From Gymnorhina tibicen (taxonomy: Eukaryota > Chordata > Aves > Passeriformes > Artamidae), in contig VXAZ01004636.1 of NCBI GenBank assembly GCA_013399875.1, forward strand, positions 620,001 through 684,000: a stretch of 64,000 nt of DNA, read 5' to 3'. Position numbers and translations under genes: made by a program. This document shows positions 13,193 through 24,900 of the stretch, piece after piece (position 1 is the stretch's first letter; every line of letters begins with the position of its first letter). The notes under the pieces were generated by a model. The model was given only the letters and a program-made list of their open reading frames with translations, was not told where the DNA came from and did no database searches.

Positions 13193-13854
13193 TGAGAGGT
13201 GACCTCTGCAAACCTCATCAAGTTCAACAGTGCCAAGTGCAAGGGCATGTGCTTGGTCAGGGCAGTCCCAAGCACAATCAGAGGCTGGATGAGAAATGGA
13301 GTGAGAGCACCCCCAAGAAGGACTCGGGGGTGTTGGTGGATGAGAACCTTGACTTGCCCCAGCAGCATCAAGAAACCAGCCGTGGCCTGGGCTGCGTCCA
13401 GCAGAGCGTGGCCAGCAGGTCAGGGGAGGGCATTGTTCCCGTCTGCTCCATCCCCTCGTGATTGGCCCTTGTCAGACCCACCTGCAGTGCTGCATCCAAC
13501 TCTGGGACACTCAGCACACCAAGGACATGGATTGGAGCCACTCTAGAGGAGGCCATGAAGATGATCTGAAAGCTGGAGCAGCGCTATGAAGACAGGGTGA
13601 GAGAGCTGGGGCTGTTCAGCATGGAGAAGAAAAGGCTCTGAGGAGATCTTAAAGCCCCTTTCAGTGTCTAAAAAGGCTTCAAAAGAGAGGCCCAGAGAAG
13701 CTGTGGCTGCCCCAACCCTAGAAGTGTCCAAGGCCAGGTTGGATGGGGCTTTGAGCAACCTGGTCTAGTGGAAGGTGTCCCTGCCTGTGGCAGGAGGGTT
13801 GGAAAGAGATGATCTTTAAGGTTCCTTCCAACCCAAACCATTGTAGGATTTTTG
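13193..13854 (+). mobile_element. CR1 LINE 3' fragment with an internal deletion
   Basis: This is the 3' part of a chicken-repeat-1 (CR1) non-LTR retrotransposon. Landmarks in order are: aacctcatcaagttcaac and gccaagtgcaag; agaaggactcgggggtgttgg and tggatgagaa; ctgggctgcg and cagcagagcgtggccagcag; ctgcatccaactctggg; gatgatctgaaagctggagc; gagagctggggctgttcagc; gagaagctgtggctgcccc; ggttggatggggctttgagc; and the 3' end gatgatctttaaggttcctt ccaaccca. The insertion is 5'-truncated, as is usual for CR1. The coding frame is broken by stops and shifts. Near 13688 the element jumps to the 'ccagagaagctgtgg' section, skipping part of the family 3' region. The terminal ATTCTATGA-type repeats are degraded (ccattgtaggatt). 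It is an old, inactive copy. Confidence 0.93.
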
Positions 13855-16800
13855 GAGAACTGCTGGCAAATGACTGCTAAGGCATAAGAGGAACAATGAC
13901 CTGGTGCTTCAGGCAAGGTTATCGCACAAGAAGGATGAAAGGAATCCACCGACTTCTGACTCCAGCGATACAGTGTTTTTTTAATTTCCAAGAGATGATG
14001 AACACAAACACAGCTGAATCACATCTTTTAAATTTACCACAATACCTCTGACATAACAGAGGCAGGGACAGAGCTGAGCTGAAGGACAACTGGAAGAACT
14101 TAAATGTTAGAAGTCAAAATTTATTTGTCCCTAACTATAGTTCTATCCTACCTGGAAGCACCACAGTAAATTCTCTTATCTTCCACTCAATAAAATGCTT
14201 TGTAGAAGGGTTTTATAACATCACCTTCCGAGCCTGTTCATTTTTGTTGCTCCTGTCTCTTCAGCCTTTCTAGCACAACCTTTCCATATAAATTTATCAG
14301 AAAACAATTTATAGTATTACCATCAATGAGTCTTCCTGCAGCATTGTAAATATGCGCAAAGATTTACAAAATTGGTAAGGCATGTTCCTGCCCCAAGGGC
14401 CTGGGTTAGTTATTAAAGTCTTTATACTTTTTATATACTTTTTACAGTAATATACCTCAATGCAAATTTTAAAAGGAATTATTAAGAAAGATCAAAGTGA
14501 AACAGTGAAAAACAAATTACCAAGAATCACCTATTTACAGATCCTAAATAAGAATAAAAGAACAGTTTATTTTGACAATACTGACCACAAATTCTTAATG
14601 TTCAAGGAATATCTAAAGCATTATTGCCTCCAGTTCAGTTACAACTTACTGATACCAAAGTTCACAGCACCTGAAGCAAAATATACAGTGCAATACAACT
14701 AAAACAAAGAGTTTCAAACTATTCACACAGAGAATGGCCTTCTGTTGTTTCAGCACTGAAAAGAGAGAAAAATGGTTTCTCAAATTTACTGTTATGAATA
14801 AGCCTGTCTTACCCCCCTGCAATTCTTTAGCTCCTTGTATGCAGGCAGGACTCCGGGCCAGCACATGAAAAACAGCAGGCTGGCACATCCTTCACACTCC
14901 TTCTTTTCAATTTGTTATTTCACTTAAAAACAAAGTCATGACAGTTGATGTGACAGCCTCAAAAACATGAGCCAAGAGCAAAAGTCGGTAAGATCTGCCA
15001 GCCTCTGGCAAACTCTGACACATGGCTCTGAGAGGAGAGGCCTGCACAGACTTTCTCTAAGGGTGGAAAAAACTGAACATGGAAGACAAAGAGGAAGATC
15101 CACATCACAGAAAATTCCACAGGAGAGCCTGAGGAAATGCAATAATGCTGTGAACCTGCAATCTCCCCACTTGACTGGCATGTACATGAGTGGACTTCAT
15201 CCTGTGGGAGAAAGATGAGGAGGAAGCCTTGGGAGCAGACAGAGAGAGAATGAAATTGGGGTAAAAGGAGCTAAGGAGGCAGTGAGATGGGATAGGGACA
15301 GACCAGAGAGACCAGAAAGGAGGCAGCAACCCACAAGATGTGGGCAAAAGAAACTACCAGAATTCTCACCGTCTCATTCCCCTGTCATGGAATCCAAGGT
15401 TCCTCCAGTGACATTGTCACTGCTCTGCTTTGGCAGCAGTGCCTCCCACCCACGTGCCACAGGGAGACAATTTGCTCCCACATCAGCTGCTGTGGTATCA
15501 CAGTCAGCAGAGTCCTGGGTCATGGGCACAAACATGACAAGCAGGTGACAGCAGGACAGGGGGGAGTAGGCTGAAAGTATTTCTGTTATCAGAATGCCAC
15601 TAGAGAAAAAGTAGTAAAATCGGAGAGGACATATGAAAATGTTGCTGGGGAAATCTTCCAGGCTTACAAACCCAAACCATCAGAGGCTGTTTAGCACTGG
15701 GAAAAAGACTGCTTCTTTGGAAAACTGGAATCTATGCCAAACTACCACTGAGTTCCTTATCAAAGTAAGATTGAACCAAAAATAAGTTTCAACCATTTGA
15801 AACCTTTTCATAGCACACCCTTCATTTCTAGATTAATAACTTGTTATCGCAAAATCTTATTTGATGAAACCTTCATTTGTGCCCCAAATCAATAGGAGTT
15901 ACGTCTGAACACAAACAGTATTTGATGCTAAGAGGATAAAAAATACTGCATCTTGAAAAAATGTTGCACACAAACTTAGAGATTACTTTTTAACACTGTA
16001 CCTCAACTAGTAATCTCTATAATGGGAATAATCCTATTTATTCACGTCATACAGATGAAAACAATTTCATTGATGTCTGAAAAACTGAATAGACCCCTGG
16101 GTAAATTATTCATTTGTTCTTCAAAGCAAAGTTCGAAAAGCACATATTAAATAAATGTGTCATGTTTGAATAAGAGGAAAAAGCCTACTAAAAGACAAAC
16201 ATCATGTTCTGGGCCCTGAAAACAATCAGGATCTTGTAGAAAAATAAATACAGCCGTAATATTCCCCCCCCAGATAAAGCTAGCATTACCTGTCATACAG
16301 GTAAGTGAAGTCAGCATTCAGGGTTTGACTTGGTAAGCTTGGTCACAGGCTTTTAATGTGGCTTCCTGCATGTAAGTAGACACAGAGCAAAAAACTTCAT
16401 TTTGCTAATCATGGTTCTACCAATTTTCCTTCTGTATTCTCAGAAAAATCTTAGAAAAGAGAGTAACACCTTGTGAGGCAGGAAAAATCATCTGGTGTGA
16501 CAAACCTCTTTCTTCCATGTCTATTTAAAACAATTTACTGTTTGGTCAGCATCCTTTAAACCCTTTCTCTGTGTGTGTCCATAAAATGTTGTGGTATCTT
16601 AATCTCATTTAAACCAGCTACTTACTTGTCTTTGCTTCTGAACTCCCCGGCATTTACCACTCTGCTTTAAGCAGTTCTTCCTGAATCCTGTACATACTTT
16701 ATGTCATCCTTCAGACATCCTTAAACTTCTATTCAGCAGGAGCACCCAGTACCTCTCAGTTTCTCATGCTTCATGGCTGTCAGCTCTAGAAGAGGCCCTG

Positions 16801-18297
16801 CCACCTAACCAAAGCTCACTGAACATTCTAATGCTCCCCCAAAAAGAAAGAAAAATACATGACATGACAGGGTTAGTAAAGCCCTTAATGTCTACAAGGT
16901 AATTTTTGCTCAAGTTTCTTTTTGAGATAGAAGAGACACATAAAACAAATATGGGTAAAATTTAATTAGTAAGAAGATATTTCTGTTTATTATCTCATCA
17001 AGATTGGGATGTGGATGGCAGAACCCTCAGCTTCCATCTGTAAGAGCAAGAGGCACCACAGCAGCAGTCAGAGCATGCAGGGTTCATCTCTTGGCACACA
17101 GGGACAGCCTGTCCCGCACCTTTAAGTTTTCCTTCTTGGGGGGAAGGAAATCAATATTAAATGGAATAGGAACTTAGTAAGTTAGCTAGAAGGCAACAAT
17201 GATTTCCAAGCTATGTATCTGTATAACTACCACACATGGGCTTGCAAGCATACTGCCACAGAGATTGCCCCGCTTCACATCTTTCTGAAGGGGAGAGGGC
17301 AGCCCCAGTGGTAGCAGTGTACACGAGGCCGTGCTGGCTTGTACATACCAGCACCCACAAGGGAATTGTACAGCTCCAGTGGGGCTCACTGGTGTCAGAC
17401 ATCTCCCCATCTACACTTTCATAACCAGGAATGGCCTTGATCTACAGACTGTGACAATGACAACCTAAATGGATACCAGGGAAATACTAAATTCAGCAAC
17501 TAATGTTGAGATAAACATGAAAAGTCTCATTAAAAGTGACTACGAATCCATCTGCAGATTCCAGCAATCTTTGAATCAGGCTGTATTAGAGCAACTCCCA
17601 AGCTCTGGCTCTGGTGACCAGATTCAAGGCTCCTGCCCTTCATTTTATCAGTTACATTTTTCTGGGGCTCATGACCTCACTGACAAAAGCCAATGTCCCC
17701 GAGTGAGACCCTCCCCTTCCTCAGAAACACACAACGTGACTAATTTAGAATGATAAGCAAAACACAAGACCCAAGTTGTAATAATCACACTTACTACCAT
17801 GTAAGACACTTCATTTAAAAATGAGCATAAAACTAAGTGCAGACAAGAATAATTTTCATATCAGAAGACAAATATCACTGGTATAATAATAATGTAAAAT
17901 TAAAATATTAGAATCAGCTAAACTTAGAAGATAGATAGCAAAATGAATAATATATGCAAGTACAATCCAGAGTTCTGTTTTATGCATACAAGGGGAATAA
18001 TTAACTGATCTGGAAACATGTAAATGAGGGCTTAAAAGCATTTTCAAAACAGCACATCCAATTTCAGTTACACACGCAGAAGTTGCTACATTATAATAAT
18101 TAGATTTTTTTTCACAAAAGATTTATTTATTTTGAATAGGAGTATTAAATATTATACTAATTACTAGTTATTTTACTTTGTACCCAGGGAAAAGGAATGA
18201 ATATTCATTAATTCCTCAAGCTACCAAACCCCAACAGACCAGATGATTCCAGCATAGCTACTGATAAGTAAGGAAAAATTTTGGTACAAAATCAGTC
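13855..18297. other. Non-coding unique sequence
   Basis: No gene, RNA or recognisable repeat. Opposite-strand overlapping frames at 14936-15574 (78-88 codons) and 17186-17753 are treated as chance. The segment 14900-15560 is more purine-rich and G+C-rich on the plus strand than its surroundings but has no identifiable element. Confidence 0.65.
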
Positions 18298-18474
18298 TCA
18301 TTCCACAAACTGCAGCTCTTTTTTACATGTTAAATGCACCACAAGAAGCAACAGACGACAATAAATAAAATCACAATCTATCGGTGTTTTTCCTTCAATT
18401 TGTAAGTCTTTTTGTATAATGCCCTCAAGTAAGCTTTTCATTAATATTATTTCGGACGTATCATATCGATCTTG
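18298..18474 (-). other. Weak exon-like open frame, unrecognised
   Basis: On the minus strand a pyrimidine-rich CTTACCTTTGCTACCACAG resembles a splice acceptor whose AG is the complement of 18475-18476. From 18474 a frame stays open for about 58 codons to a TGA at 18298-18300. The peptide begins QDRYDTSEIILMKSLLEGII and continues with a mix of acidic, basic and hydrophobic residues rather than low-complexity sequence. It contains several CpGs, unlike its surroundings. I do not recognise any protein family. There is no upstream exon, and the same stretch contains AAAGGTAAGA, which reads as a donor site on the plus strand. Chance is the more likely explanation. Confidence 0.18.
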
Positions 18475-18564
18475 CTGTGGTAGCAAAGGTAAGACTCAGC
18501 ATATTCTGGAGTAAATAATAATCAAAACATCGTACGCGTATTCATCTGTCCATTATTTTTTATC

Positions 18565-18830
18565 ATGGGAGAACCTCTGCTGGTTTTCTATCATCCTTAT
18601 AGCAAGTGTGGGGAAGCCCCTTGTCCCTTAGAGCCAAAGTGGCCCAGAACAATCCCACCCTGTGGGGGGCTTGTCCCTGTCCACCGCAGAGACCAGACCC
18701 AGGCACCAGGGTCACAGCATTCCTCAGGCTCAGTCCCTGCACAGCTCCAGCCAGGGGCTGGACACTCTCCAGATGTGCATGGAGAACCCTTCCCAAGCTC
18801 CTCAAAAGACCAGCCATACCTGTCTAAAGA
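18565..18830. other. G+C-rich block, possibly a degraded repeat
   Basis: This block is visibly richer in C and G than the A+T-rich DNA on both sides, with sharp edges. Four open frames of 69-103 codons overlap here on both strands, which is expected in G+C-rich DNA, and none has a recognisable domain. A small inverted repeat (ccagcc/ggctgg) lies near 18746. I cannot place it in a known family. An old LTR or LINE fragment is possible. Confidence 0.25.
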
Positions 18831-21631
18831 TCTTAAATGGTCAGAGACAGAAAGGAACTATCTGCCTGTAAATTAATTTGATAGTTATGATAGAATTCCC
18901 ATTTGTGTCATTTCATTCAAATCCAGAATATTTGAAGACCCACTAAATTTATTTCTCGAACTAGACCTAAAACTTACCGGAATTAGGTAGACCCTCTCGA
19001 CAGTGTCTCAGTGGAAGATATGAATTCTGTATGAGCGTGGATGCTTTCTGTTACACTAACACTACTTCACTCTTCATTTTAAATTGTCTTTATTTTACAG
19101 TTATAGACAGTGAGAGATGAATTTTAACAAGCAGCTTCAGAATCTAATCACTGGCATCGTAGCCAACTCATTACTTTATAATTTTTTTATTAAAACATTA
19201 CTGTTTATTAAAACATCATTGCAAAAAAACCCCCTCAAAATTCATGAATTGCTTCCACATACTTCTAAGAGGTCAAAATTTAAAAAATAAATAAAGAAGC
19301 CTTAAGAGAATTTTTACTTTAGCTGGAATTTAAGTATTTACACTTTGCACTTTGAAATCAGTCTACATTTTCACATTCAGATGTTCTCAAGAAAGGTTAA
19401 AATCTCTTATTTGGACACTCAAAATGATCCAAACAGACATATGAAAAACCCCCTCTGCTCCCTATACGCAGGATCTACGTCTGATCTAGTGATTTAGATG
19501 TAAGATTCCCATGGCTTTGAAAAGTGTTTAATAATATACCTAAAATATTTCTTTTCAGCAGCACAAATCTCCTGTTGATTCTCTCATATTACAATAACCC
19601 AAATTTTGTTCTCTCTTAAAGACTCCTCACAGTGCCTCGTAGTGGCAGTGTAAAACAGCTTTTCCTGCACAGGCACATCACCTCTCCCGAGTTTAAAGGA
19701 TGAACTCCGTATCATCCGCCGAGGAACTCAGCCATGTCATTCCATGCATCCCACTGAAAAAGGGCATACTGGAAGAACATATGCACTAAAGCTAAAATGA
19801 TATCAAGTCCCTTCCAAACCCCAGCATTCTGAGAACTGAATACACCTCTTTTGTGTGCAGAACTGGACTAACTCGTAGCGCAGTGGGAAGAATGAGGAGG
19901 GTTCTCTTGTTTGTTTGTCTTGCCTCAACTAAAATCCAGATTTATAAACATCTGAAACCCCAGGCACGCCTCTCACATCTCACATGCAGTTACCATTATA
20001 TTAGAATGAAGTCTAGTTCCGAGCAAAGTGTGGAAATGCACAATGTATTGTCAAAAACTGTCCCAGGGTCTGATGACAGATGTGCAGGAAAAGTACATAA
20101 ACTGAAACCAAATTCTTTTCAACTTGGCATTAAGTCCTCAAAGACTAACACTCTAATTCAGGGAACATGCTCTGGTCCTAAACATTTCAATGAACGTTGA
20201 AGTTCTTTCCTGGATGAGAGGACATGTGAAGAATTGCATCCAGAAGTTAACCAACTATGTGCATTTTTCTATTACACTTTTTTTTTTTTCCTTAAACTTC
20301 CCTTTTTCTTTTATACTCATGAGGACAATTTATGGCATGCCATGATCTTAGAAATCAATACTGTGGCATGACGCATGTCACTGCTTTTTAAAAAACTTGT
20401 ATAGATAAATAACATAAAAGAAACCAACTAAAACAAAGACATTGAAGTATAAATAATATAAAAGCCATCATTTAACAAGCTACTGAAATTAACTAGTAAT
20501 TAAGGTATTTACTATCAGTCTAACCCAACGCAGTCAGAATTCAGTTAAGTGACCTGTGTGCATGCAGGGGTGATACATTGGTCAGAATAATCCTTTGCTA
20601 ATTTGAGATGCTACTATAAAACATGCAGTGAAATATTTCAAAGAAAATGTTATTATATTAAATGTTACCTTTTTTTGCTGTCCAAGTAATTAATTATTCA
20701 AACTATTACGAGAAAGAGAGTCTAGATTCATACACTTGTAATGACTAGGAGGATATTTAAAATTCATTACAGTACATTAAACTTCCACTGATTAGTTAGC
20801 ATCACTGCAAAATAAATAAATAGCCAATTTGCTTTGATCAGCAGAAATTCTGATAAAATCAGCAAAACACCAATTAAAATGTGAAAAATGTCACCTACTG
20901 TCATTATTCTAATGGAACTAAGACGTCTAGAAGAAACTGATTCAATGTTTATTTTCATATCAGCTGCATCTTCAAACTGTAAATCATTACAGCTTTTACT
21001 TGCATCTCTTCCTCACAAGCCCAGAATTAATTCTGTAGATGGATTTACTATGGACTGCATCGTACTGGAATAGACCATCCTATCATAAACAGAATAATAA
21101 GGTCTTGCTGCACTTCTGTGAACTCCTGTTGGGAGGGGCAGTGGGGAGCAGCAATTCACTCAGAAATATGGCAACAGATATGAAACTTGACATGAGGGAT
21201 TTTTGCCTGAAACTTTGTTCTTTGGAAGCAGGTGGAAGGGAATGAAATGATTAAGTAGAGGTGCTATATTTAGTTATACACATTTCTTATTTATTGGGTT
21301 CCTCAGCTTTGAGGCCCTGAGCCTGCAAATAACCACGCATTGCCTGTAAATTGGCTGGAATGTTATGAAGACATCGAAGGCAAAATCTCAGTGGCTGGCC
21401 TGCAGTTTTTAGCAACTCGTCCTTCTATCAAATAAGGGGATTTCATACAAATGAACAATTCTTACATCTACACAAGCTTCTGACAATTCCAGTGCCTCTA
21501 ATTTCACATATATAATCTCCAGCTGGAGTGATTGCTGGGTATCCAGTTAAGACAATCAGGGTAAATCCCTGGAGCTCCTGGCTGTTTCAAGCGAACACAG
21601 GCTGAACCTTTTGAGCACAGCTACACATTTT
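18831..21631. other. Non-coding unique sequence with minor simple repeats
   Basis: No gene is supported. There is an 18-base tandem dimer at 19186-19221 (tttattaaaacat units with two mismatches) and a T-run at 20278-20289. The 115-codon plus-strand frame at 19853-20200 has no domain and is treated as chance. Confidence 0.65.
19186..19221. repeat. 18-base tandem dimer
   Basis: tttattaaaacattactg is followed directly by tttattaaaacatcattg, two adjacent 18-base units differing at two positions. It is a local replication-slippage product with no sign of function. Confidence 0.75.
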
Positions 21632-21965
21632 GGGGTGACCTGATTGCAGCCTTCCAGTACCTGCAGGGAACCTACACGAAAGATGGAGAGAGTCTATTTA
21701 CAAGAGCACGGAGTGAAGGATAAGGGGGAATGGCTTCAAACTGACACATATTGGGAAGAAATCGTTCCCTGTGAGGTGGTGAGGCCCTGGCACAGGTTGC
21801 CCAGAGAGGCTGTGGCTGCCCCATCCCTGGCAGTGTTCCAGGCCAGGTTAGATGTGGCTTGGAGCAGCCAGGGATAGTGGAAGGTGTCGCTGCCCACGGC
21901 AGGGTGTGGACCTAGATGATCTTTTATGTCTCTTCCAATCCAGGCCAGTCTGTGATTCTATGATG
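21632..21965 (+). mobile_element. CR1 LINE 3' tail
   Basis: This fragment keeps the CR1 3' landmarks: ggggtgacctgattgcagc, cttccagtacctgcagg, ttgggaagaaat, gaggtggtgaggccctggca, caggttgcccagagaggctg, ccatccctggcagtgttcca, ggccaggttagatg, tagatgatctttta, and the terminal tgattctatgatg unit that defines the avian CR1 end. It is severely 5'-truncated, about 330 bases, with no coding capacity. It has the same orientation as the other two CR1 fragments in this window. Confidence 0.95.
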
Positions 21966-24900
21966 ACTGCGATTGATTTGAACTATTGCATTCTTCTTTT
22001 CATCTTAGAAGTCTCGTCAGCTCTCAGAAGAGAACCACACCATGTATCCTACATACCAGCTGCCTGTAGTGCAGCCTGGGGAACACAAGAGTGGCCCACC
22101 AGAGATAAATAATTAGCGTTTACTCTTTTCCTATGGGAAGTCATTTTGGTAGACATCCTCTACGTGAACCAGTCCACACTATGAAGTGTTTCTTTATGTA
22201 CACAAGTCATCTTCTTTGTGGTTTATTTTCCTGTTTAAACTCCAAATTGGGAAATCTTCATAGTACCTGGAACGGAAACTGAGCAAAGACTTTATTACTT
22301 GATCCACTGTGGTCACTCAGTCCCTTACTGACAGTCAGCAGCAGCTGGCACCTGCTTAGAGATAAATAATGGACTTGCAACCATAGGAAGATATAGTTCT
22401 GGAATAAAATACCAACTAACAGGGAATTAAAAAGCTCAATCACAAACACATTCTTCTCTTGGAGTAGAGTTCCTGTGAGAGATTAACTCTGAGTGCCCTT
22501 GCAAAACAGGATTTGATATCAGAAGGACTTCAGTAGAGGGAAACTAATGATCTGGCACACATGAGGAAAAGAACCCCAAACTATCACAGGTATGGAGAAG
22601 TCAGCACAAAGATAAGAGCTGGTGTGTCAGCTCGAGACATGAAGAGAGAAAAGCCAGAATGTGTGTGCCAGTGCAAAAGAAGGTAGAGTGCACAGCACCT
22701 TGAAAAAAAATGGAAAAACTAACCTTGAAGTCAACGAAGGAATTCAACAGTAAAGATCTGTCAGTTATAGGGTAAAGCTCTTGAAACAAACTCACCAGGT
22801 AACTTCTCTTTTCCCAGCTCTCATTACCCCTTCCCTTGCTGACAAAATTTGTTCAGATGGTAGGGTAGCAAAAAAACCCTACCACACAGCTCGCTAAGCA
22901 AGAAGAGTTTGGCCCAAGGCTTGTTTTGTCTCACCACCTGCAGCTGTGGTAGCAAAAATGTGAGCAAGCTGACTAAATGGATGGCTAAACAGATACAAAG
23001 TGCCTGCTACAGTCAGTATCAGGCTGCCCTGAGACTCTTAGAAAGTTCATGAATTTTGGTCTCATGAAAAACCAATAGATGCCGTAAGAGTTTACTCTAA
23101 TTGGTATTTTGATTTCTACTGGGGAATCACAGCCTAAGAATAGACAGCCTGTATTCATGCTGCAAACCCAGCTGCTGACCAGAATCCATAGCAATCAAGT
23201 AGATAATTTTGTTTCATTTTTTTCTGTTTAAGCAGCAAGGAAAGTAGGGTTTATTTGCTCAAATGCTTATTAACCCACACGTTGTAATGTCTGAACTAGT
23301 TCTTCATGAGGGCCCAGGTCTATTTGAACACAAACAAGTGCACAAGAATACATAAAAATAAAAAAAAAAGAGAAACATTATTATATGCATCTGTTTTTGT
23401 CACAGTCAGTCCTCATGCTCATTTTCAAGCCCATAAGACAGGTATAGTGCAGACACTGCTCCAAAATGCACACCACATCAAGAGGTTTTGGGTACAGTCA
23501 GGACAACATGGGAAAGATAACACAGTTTTTGCTACCCACTTTTTCAGTGGCAAGCACCTATAAGCCTCATGATATAAACAGGCTTATGATTTCTGTCTCC
23601 AGTCCATGCCAGTATGAAATTTTCTAAATGATTACGTTACCAACAAGGAAGGAACTCAGTGCGTAGTCTCAGCCATCAGAAGAAAACACCATTCTATGAG
23701 GAGAAGACAATTGCATGCCAGATCCACAAAGCAGGTAACAAAAACATACAGAATGTGAGACCTGGCTTTACAGCTCTCCCTGTGCCTGCAGATAGGATGT
23801 GCAAAGAAGACTTTAAAGTTGATGGTTCTGGGCAAGCAAGGAACCCTCACAGCCTGTGGATCTCTGTTTCTCCAAGAAAGTGCTGTTTTAAGCTAAAAGA
23901 AGAATGCAAAGTGCAGCACAGACTCTCAGTTATCTTACTGTCCTGAGGTTTAAGTCAGCTTTTAACACAATCTCCCTGCAGAACCTGCAATTTATTAATT
24001 CATGTCCTCTGATGTTCATTGTTTATGAAACCTGCATCTTTCAAAACTACTTTTTCAACTATTGTGGCACTTTCTAATACTCAGGAAAAATAGGTACTCA
24101 AAATGAAATGTTACTCTGAAGTTCAGTAATTTGAAAGGAAAGTTACAGATAACACCCACAATCGTAAATGGTCTGAGGTTTGAATGATTTTTCCACTTCA
24201 GTTAAATATATTGAGAAGTATATTCAAATAATTAAAAAGTGCTGGAAATAAGCAGTATTTGGAATTAATGGAAGCCATATATTCACCCTGTTGCATTCAT
24301 TATTTTTAAATTATAGTTCCCACAGATTAAGAAACGCAGTGAAGTTAAAATGAAGTAATTCTATTGCTAAATATTGTCATTTAGATCAAAATATATGTGT
24401 CTGTTGAATCCAAAAGCTAAGCATTACTACTGCAGCTGCTTTTATATTTGCAAAATCTAAAATAAACTGCCAACAAGCAATGAACAACAACTGGGAAAAC
24501 ATTTAAAAAGAGAGAATAAAAGCCCCAATATCCCCATCTCCTTAGGTAACTGTTTTCTTACATGGTATGGGTTGTCAATCGTATTTTGTAGACATCAAGA
24601 AAGTAATGTTATATTAATTGCATATTTCTAAATAGTCTAATAAGGAATATATACATTATAGATGCTGTAATATATGGTTGAGAATCCAAAAGGTTGCTCA
24701 TAACCCTCTCTTATCCAGTTACTGGCTAACACTCTGTATTTAAAATGTACCACCTTCACCATATTGGTAACACAGAAAATAATTAAAAACCTTTGATAAG
24801 CCATTTTTAAAGTAAGTATGACTGATTGGAAGCAACAGTGAAAGGAAGAATGGAAATTCTTGTCCTGCCAAGAGTCTCACAGGAGTTGGCTCATGCAAAT

